DNA from: Chitinophagaceae bacterium
Lineage (GTDB): Bacteria; Bacteroidota; Bacteroidia; Chitinophagales; Chitinophagaceae
Assembly: GCA_019455085.1 (NCBI GenBank)
Contig: JACFNA010000005.1
Location: 1-43,621 of the forward strand
Length of the DNA: 43,621 bases
Direction: 5' to 3'
Part shown: positions 34,522 to 42,388 of the stretch, one piece after another
How positions within the stretch are numbered: position 1 is the first letter of the stretch
Layout of the letters: each line of letters starts with the position of its first letter
Position numbers and translations under genes: made by a program
Notes under the pieces: generated by a model
Told to the model about the DNA's origin: nothing
The model's database searches: none
The model's input: only the letters and a program-made list of their open reading frames with translations

Positions 34522-35766
34522 TCAGAAGGAGTGTACTTCCGGTGGCTGGGGCAATATGAGCGACCCGTCACCATAGCTGAGGAACCTGAAGTTATGTGAA
34601 AGCGCATACTCGTATATTTTCTTCCAGTTATCTCCTGCGAGAGCGGCAACCAGCAGGAGCAATGTAGATTTAGGTTGATGAAAGTTAGTAATCAACCCTT
34701 TGACTATTTGGAAGGGATATCCCGGTGCTATGATGATTTCAGTCTCTATCATCAGTTGTGTTTCACCATTCTGCTTCATGCGGTTTAGAAGGGCGGCAAT
34801 TGCATTTCGGGGGTGGTGGATTTTTGTTGTGTCATACACTTCCCATTGTGAAATTTTAAGTGCTTCTTCTGAGATTTCAGGATGGTTGAGGAGTTTGTTT
34901 CCCATCCAGAATATGCTTTCGAGAGTTCGTGTAGCGGTAGTGCCCACACTGATTATTTTTTTATCTATGTGCGTAAGTAACTGTTCCAGAAACGTGGTGG
35001 TGATGTGCATCCATTCAGCATGCATGTGATGCCCTTCCATGGTCTCGGATTTCACCGGCTTAAAAGTGCCTGCCCCCACATGCAGGGTGGTGAATAGTGT
35101 AGGTATTCCCTTTAGGTGAAACCCTTCCATCATGCTGTCTGAAAAGTGAAGCCCGGCGGTAGGAGCCGCTACAGACCCCTCGTGTGCTGAGTAAACAGTC
35201 TGGTAATCTGTTTCATCGGCGGCGTTCGCACTGCGCTTTATGTAGGGAGGAAGGGGGGTATTCCCGGCAGCCTGAAGCACATCACCTAATGTGAATCGCT
35301 CCGGTGCCCATGAAAATCTGACCAGATAGGCATCAGGTTGTTTCTCGATAAGTTCAGCATTGAGTGTTACTTCTTCATGTGCAATATCTATTTTTTTTGT
35401 AAGCTGTTTTTCTTTCCACTTGCCTGCTTTGCCAATCATACATTTCCAGACCGAACCTGCAGACTGCCTGAAGAGTTGTTCGTAGTCAGTATATCTGTTT
35501 GCAGGTTCCATGCAAAAAATTTCAATAATAGCACCGGTACTTTTTGGAAAAAGAATTCTGGACTTAATCACTCTGGTGTCGTTAAAGACAAGCACAGCGT
35601 CAGATGGAAGATGGTTTTCCAGATGACGATAGATATCTTCAGAAATATGCCCTGAGTCGTAGATGAGCAGCTTAGAACTGTCGCGCGGATGTGCAGGATA
35701 AAGGGCTATTCTTTCATTAGGTAATTCATAGGTAAAATCCTGAATGGACAAGTCTTTAGGATGCAT
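34522..35766 (-). CDS. queA: tRNA queuosine synthesis enzyme QueA
   Basis: S-adenosylmethionine:tRNA ribosyltransferase-isomerase, which builds the cyclopentene ring precursor (epoxyqueuosine) on tRNA. It has 414 residues. The conserved start FTYELPNERIALYPAHPRDSS and VLVFNDTRVIKSRI are followed by PLPPYIKR, YQTVYSAHEGSVAAPTAGLHF and TLHVGAGTFKPV. The end has NFHQPKSTLLLLVAALAG and FLSYGD, all typical of QueA. The perfect -7 box TACCTTTG (35778-35771) sits 4 nt before the ATG, so the mRNA is probably leaderless and starts at the A of the ATG. Confidence 0.96.
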   Translation of the reverse strand: MHPKDLSIQDFTYELPNERIALYPAHPRDSSKLLIYDSGHISEDIYRHLENHLPSDAVLVFNDTRVIKSRILFPKSTGAIIEIFCMEPANRYTDYEQLFRQSAGSVWKCMIGKAGKWKEKQLTKKIDIAHEEVTLNAELIEKQPDAYLVRFSWAPERFTLGDVLQAAGNTPLPPYIKRSANAADETDYQTVYSAHEGSVAAPTAGLHFSDSMMEGFHLKGIPTLFTTLHVGAGTFKPVKSETMEGHHMHAEWMHITTTFLEQLLTHIDKKIISVGTTATRTLESIFWMGNKLLNHPEISEEALKISQWEVYDTTKIHHPRNAIAALLNRMKQNGETQLMIETEIIIAPGYPFQIVKGLITNFHQPKSTLLLLVAALAGDNWKKIYEYALSHNFRFLSYGDGSLILPQPPEVHSF

Positions 35767-35770
35767 GAGG

Positions 35771-35778
35771 CAAAGGTA
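35771..35778 (-). promoter_or_regulatory. -7 box 4 nt before the queA ATG (leaderless promoter)
   Basis: Minus-strand TACCTTTG, then cctc, then ATG (35766). It is a perfect TAnnTTTG match with the same 4-nt gap seen for ubiE and the DUF4476-type gene. Confidence 0.6.
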
Positions 35779-35953
35779 ACAATGGGATTAATAGATTGGG
35801 TATCTTTAGGGTTAACGGATTATTATTTAATGTGGGATATTCATAAATTATGAGTGATACAAAATGCGACTCATGCGATGAGCGGCGGAGCCCCGGGTGG
35901 TAAGTAATGGTGAGAAAGCAAAGTTTCAGTTATCCAAAGATCAATCTTATCAG

Positions 35954-36724
35954 ATGGAAGTGTTTTTGTTTGCAGGTGCAGTGATTGTGGTGTGGGTGTT
36001 CTTGTTTTTTGCATTCAGGAAGAGCAAGCCTTTGGTTATTCCTGCTGTCGGAGTGCAGAAACAGATCTTAGAAAAGTATGTCACCTTTTACCGGGAATTG
36101 CCTTCGGAAGAGAAGGCAAGATTCCTCTCAGAGTTGAATAAATTTTTTCAAAGTGTCAGAATCACCGGTGTGGGTACGGATCTCGAAGATATGGATCACG
36201 TTTTTGTAGCTTCTGCTGCGGTGATTCCGCTATTCGCATTCAAAGGCTGGGAATACAGGAATATTAATGAAGTAATCGTTTACCCCGGAGCTTTTTCTTC
36301 CCGGGATTTCAGAGTAGAGGGAGAAGGGAGGGATACTTTGGGTATGGTGGGAAGCGGGCCTATGCAGCGTACTATGATTCTTTCTCAGAAAGATCTCAGG
36401 GAGGGCTTTCTGCATCCAAATACCACTTCAAATCCTGCCATTCATGAATTTGTGCACCTGATCGACAAGGCAGATGGTGCTACAGATGGTTTGCCTGAGG
36501 CATTGCTAAGGCATAGTTATGCATTACCCTGGTTACACAGGATGAATGAAGAAATTCAGAAGATCAGATCCGGAAGGTCTGACATCAATCCTTATGGCAC
36601 GACCAGCGAGGCAGAGTTTCTCGCGGTGGCTGCGGAGTATTTCTTTAATCAGCCTGAGCGGATGAGCGAACGGCATCCGGAACTCTACAGAATGTTGAAG
36701 GAAATATTCAATCCGAATGCTTAA
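35954..36724 (+). CDS. MtfA-like zinc peptidase (M90), membrane-anchored
   Basis: A 256-residue protein with one N-terminal membrane helix (MEVFLFAGAVIVVWVFLFF). The soluble part has the M90 pattern. ITGVGTDLEDMDHVFVASAA and the EVIVYPGAFSS segment precede the zinc motif HEFVHLIDKADGATDGLP. Near the end TTSEAEFLAVAAEYFF contains the further conserved Glu of this family. E. coli MtfA acts on the Mlc regulator of sugar uptake. No Mlc or sugar transport gene is nearby, so the substrate here is unknown. A GTG at 35897 would lengthen it by 19 polar residues before the membrane helix; the ATG at 35954 is preferred. Confidence 0.85.
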   Translation: MEVFLFAGAVIVVWVFLFFAFRKSKPLVIPAVGVQKQILEKYVTFYRELPSEEKARFLSELNKFFQSVRITGVGTDLEDMDHVFVASAAVIPLFAFKGWEYRNINEVIVYPGAFSSRDFRVEGEGRDTLGMVGSGPMQRTMILSQKDLREGFLHPNTTSNPAIHEFVHLIDKADGATDGLPEALLRHSYALPWLHRMNEEIQKIRSGRSDINPYGTTSEAEFLAVAAEYFFNQPERMSERHPELYRMLKEIFNPNA

Positions 36725-36888
36725 TAAGCAGCCGCCGTCAAAGGGGGAATCATCTCATATTAACTTTTAAAAATGTGTGAGTTATCCGATCATGTCGTTC
36801 ATCAAAAAACCTAAATCTCCATCCAAAAAAGCGGTATATTTATTCGCTCTATTAATATACAATTCTTTACTTATCAAAAACAAGGTTT

Positions 36889-38472
36889 ATGAAAATTGCA
36901 AGACATGCTTACCTGCTGTTTTTCTTTCTGATGCCTGCATTGTTAAATGCACAGAATGAAAAGATAGACCAGCAAATGATGAAGAAAATCCGCACGGAGG
37001 GATTAGAAAATTCTAAGGTGATGGATATCGCTTTTCAGCTTACAGAAATGAATGGCCCGAGAGTTACCAACTCAATAGGCTTTATGAAAGCGGCTAATTA
37101 TGCCAAAAATCAATTGGCGCAATGGGGGCTGGTAAATTCCAAATTGGATGAGTGGGGAGATTTTGGAAAAGGATGGGATTTGGAAAAGTCTTATGTAGCC
37201 ATGACATCTCCCTGGTATCGCTCTTTTTCAGCCTATCCCAAAGTGTGGACTGATGGTACTGATGGTTTCAGGAGCGGGCACGCGCTGTTGATCTCTGCCA
37301 AGGATTCAGCAGAACTGGAAACATACCGGGGTAAACTGAAGGGTAAAGTGCTGATTATTGATAATCTTATTGATTACAAACAAAGTTTTAAGCCTGATGC
37401 ATCGCGCTGGACAGATGCAGAATTGAAAGAGATGGCTGACTTTAAACCTACTCCTCCGGATACAGCTGCTATGCGTGCCAGAATGGAACAGTTCAGGCGC
37501 AGGGGCGGTTTCGGTGGCTTCAATGTGGCATCTCACCTCAAGAAAATGGCACAGGAAGAGGGAGCGCTGCTGTTGTTAGCAACCGGAGCAAAGAATCATG
37601 ATGGTACTGTATTCGTACAACAGGCAGGGCCATACAAATTGAATAATCCTGCAAACTTTCCAGAAGTAGCCCTTGGGTTAGAAGATTATAATATGATTGT
37701 GCGCCTGTTAAGAGCAGATGTGCCTGTGAAGATGGATATGGACATTCAGACACAATTTCGCACAAGCGATACCAAAGGGTATAATGTGATTGCGGAAATC
37801 CCGGGAACTGACAAGAATCTGAAAGATGAAGTGGTGATGCTGGGTGGACATCTGGACTCATGGCAGGGTGCTACCGGAGCTACAGACAATGCAGCAGGCT
37901 CCGCTGTAATGATGGAAGCAGTCAGGATTCTTAAAACGCTCGGAGTGCAACCGCGTAGAACGATCAGGATAGCACTCTGGGGAGGTGAAGAAGAAGGATT
38001 GCTGGGTTCCAGAGGATATGTAAAGAAAACCTTTGGTGATGCAGCCACGATGAAGTTAGAACAACCTGCTCATGATAAGTTCTCTGTGTATTTCAATCTG
38101 GATAATGGCACAGGACGCATCAGAGGTGTTTATATGCAGGGTAATGAGGCTGCCGGAAAAATTTTCTCTCAGTGGCTAGCCCCATTTAATGATTTAGGCG
38201 CTAAAACTATCACCCTACAGAATACAGGTGGAACAGACCACCTTTCATTTGATGGAGTGGGTCTGCCGGGTTTCCAGTTTATTCAGGACGAGGTAGAATA
38301 TGATACGCGTACGCATCATAGCAATATGGATGGTTACGATCATTTGGTTGCAGATGACCTGAAGCAGGCCGCCACAATCGTAGCCGCATTCGTTTATAAT
38401 GCTGCGATGAGAGATCAGAAGATACCGAGAAAGGAACTTCCCAAGCCCAGAGGTGGAGGATTTCCTTTTTAA
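36889..38472 (+). CDS. Secreted M28 family zinc aminopeptidase
   Basis: A 527-residue exported peptidase. Residues 1-20 are a signal peptide (ending LLNAQ). A protease-associated (PA) domain lies about 130-250. The M28 catalytic domain has the zinc ligands in LGGHLDSWQGATGATDNAAG (His, Asp), WGGEEEGLLGSRGY (Glu pair, with one catalytic) and the later Asp in FNLDNGTGRI and His in TDHLSFDGVGLPGF. This two-zinc arrangement is complete. It likely works in the periplasm or outside the cell on short peptides. An intrinsic terminator follows. TATATTTA upstream (about 36836) is a weak -7 match. Confidence 0.9.
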   Translation: MKIARHAYLLFFFLMPALLNAQNEKIDQQMMKKIRTEGLENSKVMDIAFQLTEMNGPRVTNSIGFMKAANYAKNQLAQWGLVNSKLDEWGDFGKGWDLEKSYVAMTSPWYRSFSAYPKVWTDGTDGFRSGHALLISAKDSAELETYRGKLKGKVLIIDNLIDYKQSFKPDASRWTDAELKEMADFKPTPPDTAAMRARMEQFRRRGGFGGFNVASHLKKMAQEEGALLLLATGAKNHDGTVFVQQAGPYKLNNPANFPEVALGLEDYNMIVRLLRADVPVKMDMDIQTQFRTSDTKGYNVIAEIPGTDKNLKDEVVMLGGHLDSWQGATGATDNAAGSAVMMEAVRILKTLGVQPRRTIRIALWGGEEEGLLGSRGYVKKTFGDAATMKLEQPAHDKFSVYFNLDNGTGRIRGVYMQGNEAAGKIFSQWLAPFNDLGAKTITLQNTGGTDHLSFDGVGLPGFQFIQDEVEYDTRTHHSNMDGYDHLVADDLKQAATIVAAFVYNAAMRDQKIPRKELPKPRGGGFPF

Positions 38473-38493
38473 TTAAGAAAACTTACAACTTTG

Positions 38494-38527
38494 AACAGCG
38501 CCTGAATCGGGCGCTGTTTTGTTTTTG
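38494..38527 (+). terminator. Intrinsic terminator after the M28 peptidase
   Basis: Stem AACAGCGCC (38494-38502) / GGCGCTGTT (38510-38518) with a short loop is followed by TTTTGTTTTT. Confidence 0.85.
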
Positions 38528-38646
38528 TGAATTCCGGGCAAGAGATTAAGGTTTTTCCGGGTGTGTATGAGGATTGTCCATTAAATGATGACATTTTTTG
38601 ATAATCCCGATTATTATTTATTCTAATACACAAAACCTTACCTGGT

Positions 38647-40371
38647 ATGAATCGGATTTTACTTACAATTTGCTCGTTTTTCTTTGTGATGATTTCGTTT
38701 GCACAGGTCGCTCCCCCTCAGATGGGAGAGGTCTTTGGATTTAGCCCGGATCTGGATCCACCGCAGAATGACGAATTGCCTCCTGCCGTCCGGCAGATGA
38801 TGGTTAAAGAGGTGCAGCAAAATATTGCTGAATTGAAAAAAAAGGGAATCATTCAGGAATCGATACTAAGACAGCCGGGAGAAGTAACGGTTAAATTTGG
38901 TTTTCCCTTAAGAAGAGCTGCCGGATTTGATGATCCCGGGTTTTATGGTATCAGCAATTTTGTGGATCATGGGGGTGGAGGCACTCCTAAAGACTACAAC
39001 GGTGGTAACAGAACTTATAAGGACCATCTGGGAACAGACTTTTTTACTGTGCCGTTTTGGTGGAAGAAAAAGGATGAAAATTTAGTGGAGATTGTGGCAG
39101 CGGCAGATGGTATCATTGTGGCTAAGGCCTGGAGCCGCCCGGATACCTCCTGTGCAGTATGCTCAGTTCCTTATCCCGATCCGTGTTATAACTGGAATGC
39201 AGTGTACGTGCAACATGCTGATGGAACAGTGGCATTTTATGGTCATATGAAACAGAATTCACTTACATCCAAGAATGTGGGTGAATCAGTTGTCAAAGGT
39301 GAGTTCTTAGGGATTGTAGGTAGTTCAGGAAACTCTTCGGGGCCTCATTTACACTTTGAAGTGTGGGAAGACGATACTTTTACCAAGTTGCTGGACCCCT
39401 GGGCCGGTCCTCAAAATCCTGACTATAAAGACCCTTCAGAAAGTCTTTGGGAAAGTCAGGAACCCTATATTAATCCTCAAATTTTGAAACTTTACACTGC
39501 TGATACAGTTCCTGAATATAGTAAGCAGTGCTACGATGGAGCCCCGGAAGTTACAAACGAACAACAGTCTTTTGCTATCGGCCCGGATAATGTTTATTTC
39601 CCCCTTTTTGTGAGGGATCTGCAAAGAGCAAATGGAAGAATTGCCTTTTCCTATTCACTTTACAGGCCTGATGGTACCTTGTTTTCTACGTGGAATCATA
39701 ATGGTTGGGCTTATAACTACAACTGGGCTTTTGTGTATTATTATTATAGTTCATCTTCTTTGGCGATACCGGGAGAGTGGACTTATAGAGTCGTTTATGA
39801 GGGAACAAGAATAGGAGAGGTGAAGTTTAATCTGTACAATCCTGTACCCCTCGATCTGGTTTCTTTTGAAGCCAGGCCATCACGTGAAAATGTGCTTCTT
39901 TCCTGGCGTACTGAGAACGAGAAAAATACAGATCGTTTTGAAATTGAGAGAAGTGTGGATGGAAACTCATTTGCTACTGTGGGCACAGTAAGTGCCAAAG
40001 GAGATGGCGCTACAGGAAGAAATGACTACAGTTTTATGGATGATGCACCACTTGCAGGAGTACAGTTCTATCGATTGAAGATGTGGGACAAGGATGGCAA
40101 GATGAAATACAGTAATGTGGTGAAAGTGAGCTTTGATGGAGTATTAGCCGTTAAAATATTCCCGAACCCTGCGAACAGTTTTGTTGAACTGAAGAATATA
40201 TCAGGATTTAATAGAGCTGTGATTTCTAATATGAGTGGACAGGTATTGCTAAGCAGGGCAATTTATGGGAATGAAGCAAGGCTGGATATCAGCACCCTTA
40301 GTCATGGATTGTATATAGTGCGGGTAACGGGAGAGGGAAAAGATGTAAAGGTAAAGTTGGTTAAGAATTAA
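38647..40371 (+). CDS. Type IX-secreted M23 family peptidase
   Basis: A 574-residue secreted protein with a signal peptide (residues 1-19, ending SFAQ). The LytM-type M23 domain has the zinc-binding HLGTDFFTVPF and the HLHFEVWED motif, with GHMKQNSL and GIVGSSGNSSGP between. All expected residues are present, so it may cut peptidoglycan or elastin-like peptides. The middle part is a beta-rich region (FSYSLYRPDGTLFSTW), followed by a fibronectin-like segment and a C-terminal type A sorting domain (FPNPANSFVELKNISG, then HGLYIVRVTG). This is the third type IX cargo in the window. It ends before a bidirectional terminator shared with acs. Confidence 0.88.
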   Translation: MNRILLTICSFFFVMISFAQVAPPQMGEVFGFSPDLDPPQNDELPPAVRQMMVKEVQQNIAELKKKGIIQESILRQPGEVTVKFGFPLRRAAGFDDPGFYGISNFVDHGGGGTPKDYNGGNRTYKDHLGTDFFTVPFWWKKKDENLVEIVAAADGIIVAKAWSRPDTSCAVCSVPYPDPCYNWNAVYVQHADGTVAFYGHMKQNSLTSKNVGESVVKGEFLGIVGSSGNSSGPHLHFEVWEDDTFTKLLDPWAGPQNPDYKDPSESLWESQEPYINPQILKLYTADTVPEYSKQCYDGAPEVTNEQQSFAIGPDNVYFPLFVRDLQRANGRIAFSYSLYRPDGTLFSTWNHNGWAYNYNWAFVYYYYSSSSLAIPGEWTYRVVYEGTRIGEVKFNLYNPVPLDLVSFEARPSRENVLLSWRTENEKNTDRFEIERSVDGNSFATVGTVSAKGDGATGRNDYSFMDDAPLAGVQFYRLKMWDKDGKMKYSNVVKVSFDGVLAVKIFPNPANSFVELKNISGFNRAVISNMSGQVLLSRAIYGNEARLDISTLSHGLYIVRVTGEGKDVKVKLVKN

Positions 40372-40391
40372 GATACTGGAGTAGTGTGAAC

Positions 40392-40427
40392 AAAAAATCC
40401 GCCGAGTACTGATTCGGCGGATTTTTT
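40392..40427. terminator. Bidirectional intrinsic terminator
   Basis: Perfect 14-bp arms AAAAAATCCGCCGA (40392-40405) and TCGGCGGATTTTTT (40414-40427) with an 8-nt loop carry A- and T-runs on both sides. It can stop transcription of the M23 gene and of the convergent acs gene. Confidence 0.92.
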
Positions 40428-40465
40428 ATGGTAGGTCTATAGAAAAACCTGGTTAGATTCAGGCT

Positions 40466-42376
40466 TTAGTTCAACCGGTGATTCTTGATTTCTTCTACCA
40501 CTTCCGGATTCAGAAGTGTAGTGGTGTCGCCCAGATTGTTCATCTCTCCTTCGGCAATTTTCCTGAGTATTCTTCTCATGATTTTTCCGCTCCTTGTTTT
40601 CGGAAGCCCTTTCACAAACTGAATTTTATCAGGTCGGGCAAAGTGCCCGATTTCCTTGTTCACTGCTGTATTTATTTTTGCAAGTGCATCTGCTTCGCTG
40701 ATATTTCCATCAAGTATTACAAAGGCATACAATGCTTGTCCCTTGATATCGTGCGGGTATCCTACTACAGCACTCTCCACTACGCTATCCTGTACATTGA
40801 TTGCGCTTTCTACTTCGGCGGTGCCTATTCGGTGGCCACTCACGTTAATTACATCATCTACTCTTCCGGTAATGCGATAGTTCCCGTTTTCATCTCTCAA
40901 TGCGCCATCGCCACTGAAATAGTATCCCGGGTAGGTGGCGAAATAGTTTACTCTGCAGCGCTCATGGTCGCCATAAGTAGTACGCAACATAGACGGCCAG
41001 GGGAATTTAATGCAGAGGTTACCTGCTACATTATTCCCTTCCAGCTCCTTACCGTTGGCATCTACCAGTACCGGTTGAATACCGGGCAATGGCCTGGTGG
41101 CGAATGTGGGAATAGAGGGGGTGATGCCTGCGAGTGTAGAGATAAGAATACCTCCGTTTTCTGTCTGCCACCATGTATCTACCAATGGGCAGTTCTTTTT
41201 ACCCACATTGTCGTAATACCATTGCCAGGCTTCCAGATTAATTGGCTCGCCAACGCTTCCAATCACTTTGAGCGAGCCTAGATCCTTACCTTTCAGAGGA
41301 TCGAGGCCAAAAGCCATCAGGCTTCTGATTGCAGTAGGTGCAGTATAGAGGATGTTTACTTTATGCTTGTCCACAATGTCCCAGAAACGACCGGCATCGG
41401 GGTAGGTGGGGATGCCCTCAAACATCAGTGAAGTAGCCCCCGCGGCAAGTGGGCCGTAAACAATATAACTGTGCCCTGTCACCCATCCGATATCGGCAGT
41501 ACAGAAATAGATATCTCCGGGTTTATATTGAAATACATTTACAAAAGAATAGGTAACATACACCATGTAGCCACCCGTAGTGTGAACCACACCTTTAGGC
41601 TTACCCGTAGAACCGGAAGTGTAGAGAATATAGAGCATGTCTTCTGCATCCATTTCTTCAATCGGGTCTTCCAGTTCTTTGCCCTGTAATGCTGCGATTT
41701 CGTTGTGCCACCACAAATCGCGCCCTTCCTTCATACTGATTGCAATATTTGCGTGGTTCAGTACGATCACTTTTTTAACAGGAGTATCGCCTTCCAACGC
41801 TGCATCAACCGCAGACTTCAGGTCTATCGGCTTGGCTCCCCGATACACACCATCAGCTGTAATTACAAATGTGCATTGAGAATCTTCTATCCGGTCACGG
41901 ATACTCTTAGCGCTGAACCCTCCAAATACAATATTATGAATGGCCCCAATCCTTGCACATGCCAGCATGGCGATCGCCAGTTCGGTGACCATGGGCATGT
42001 AAATACAAACCCTGTCACCTTTCCGCACGCCGTTATTCTTCAATACAACGGCGAACTCGATCACTTTCCCGAGCAATTCTTTATAGGTAAGCGTGATGGT
42101 GGAATCGTTGGGGTTGTTGGGTTCCCAGATAATCGCAGGGGTGTCGGGTTGTTTTTGAGCCCATTGGTCGAGGCAGTTTTCGGTTATATTGAGTTTGCCA
42201 CCGATAAACCATTTGACGGATGGTTCTGTGAAATTCCATTCCAGCACTTTATCCCATTTTTTTCTCCAGACAAAATTTTCCGCGACTCCGGCCCAGAACT
42301 CTTCAGGGTTCTCGACGCTTTTTTTGTAGGCATTTTCATAGTCGGCCTGTGTCATTAACTGATAAGGATAGCTCAT
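40466..42376 (-). CDS. acs: Acetyl-CoA synthetase
   Basis: AMP-forming enzyme that makes acetyl-CoA from acetate, ATP and CoA. It has 636 residues. The N-terminal ACAS motif (YKKSVENPEEFWAGVAENFV), the adenylate-binding YTSGSTGKPKGVVHTTGGY, and the WWQTENGGILIS motif are all present. The C-terminal lysine motif is KTRSGKIMRRILRKIAEGE, which carries the acetylation-regulated Lys. All active-site motifs are intact. The start lies 12 nt after the serine hydrolase gene, so the two may be co-transcribed. The shared terminator at 40392-40427 closes the unit. Confidence 0.97.
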   Translation of the reverse strand: MSYPYQLMTQADYENAYKKSVENPEEFWAGVAENFVWRKKWDKVLEWNFTEPSVKWFIGGKLNITENCLDQWAQKQPDTPAIIWEPNNPNDSTITLTYKELLGKVIEFAVVLKNNGVRKGDRVCIYMPMVTELAIAMLACARIGAIHNIVFGGFSAKSIRDRIEDSQCTFVITADGVYRGAKPIDLKSAVDAALEGDTPVKKVIVLNHANIAISMKEGRDLWWHNEIAALQGKELEDPIEEMDAEDMLYILYTSGSTGKPKGVVHTTGGYMVYVTYSFVNVFQYKPGDIYFCTADIGWVTGHSYIVYGPLAAGATSLMFEGIPTYPDAGRFWDIVDKHKVNILYTAPTAIRSLMAFGLDPLKGKDLGSLKVIGSVGEPINLEAWQWYYDNVGKKNCPLVDTWWQTENGGILISTLAGITPSIPTFATRPLPGIQPVLVDANGKELEGNNVAGNLCIKFPWPSMLRTTYGDHERCRVNYFATYPGYYFSGDGALRDENGNYRITGRVDDVINVSGHRIGTAEVESAINVQDSVVESAVVGYPHDIKGQALYAFVILDGNISEADALAKINTAVNKEIGHFARPDKIQFVKGLPKTRSGKIMRRILRKIAEGEMNNLGDTTTLLNPEVVEEIKNHRLN

Positions 42377-42388
42377 AATTTAAAATAT

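Noticed and set aside
40478..42358. Long plus-strand frames (267 and 217 codons) opposite acs
   Set aside because: acs is complete with all active-site motifs on the minus strand. The opposite frames have no motif or start context.
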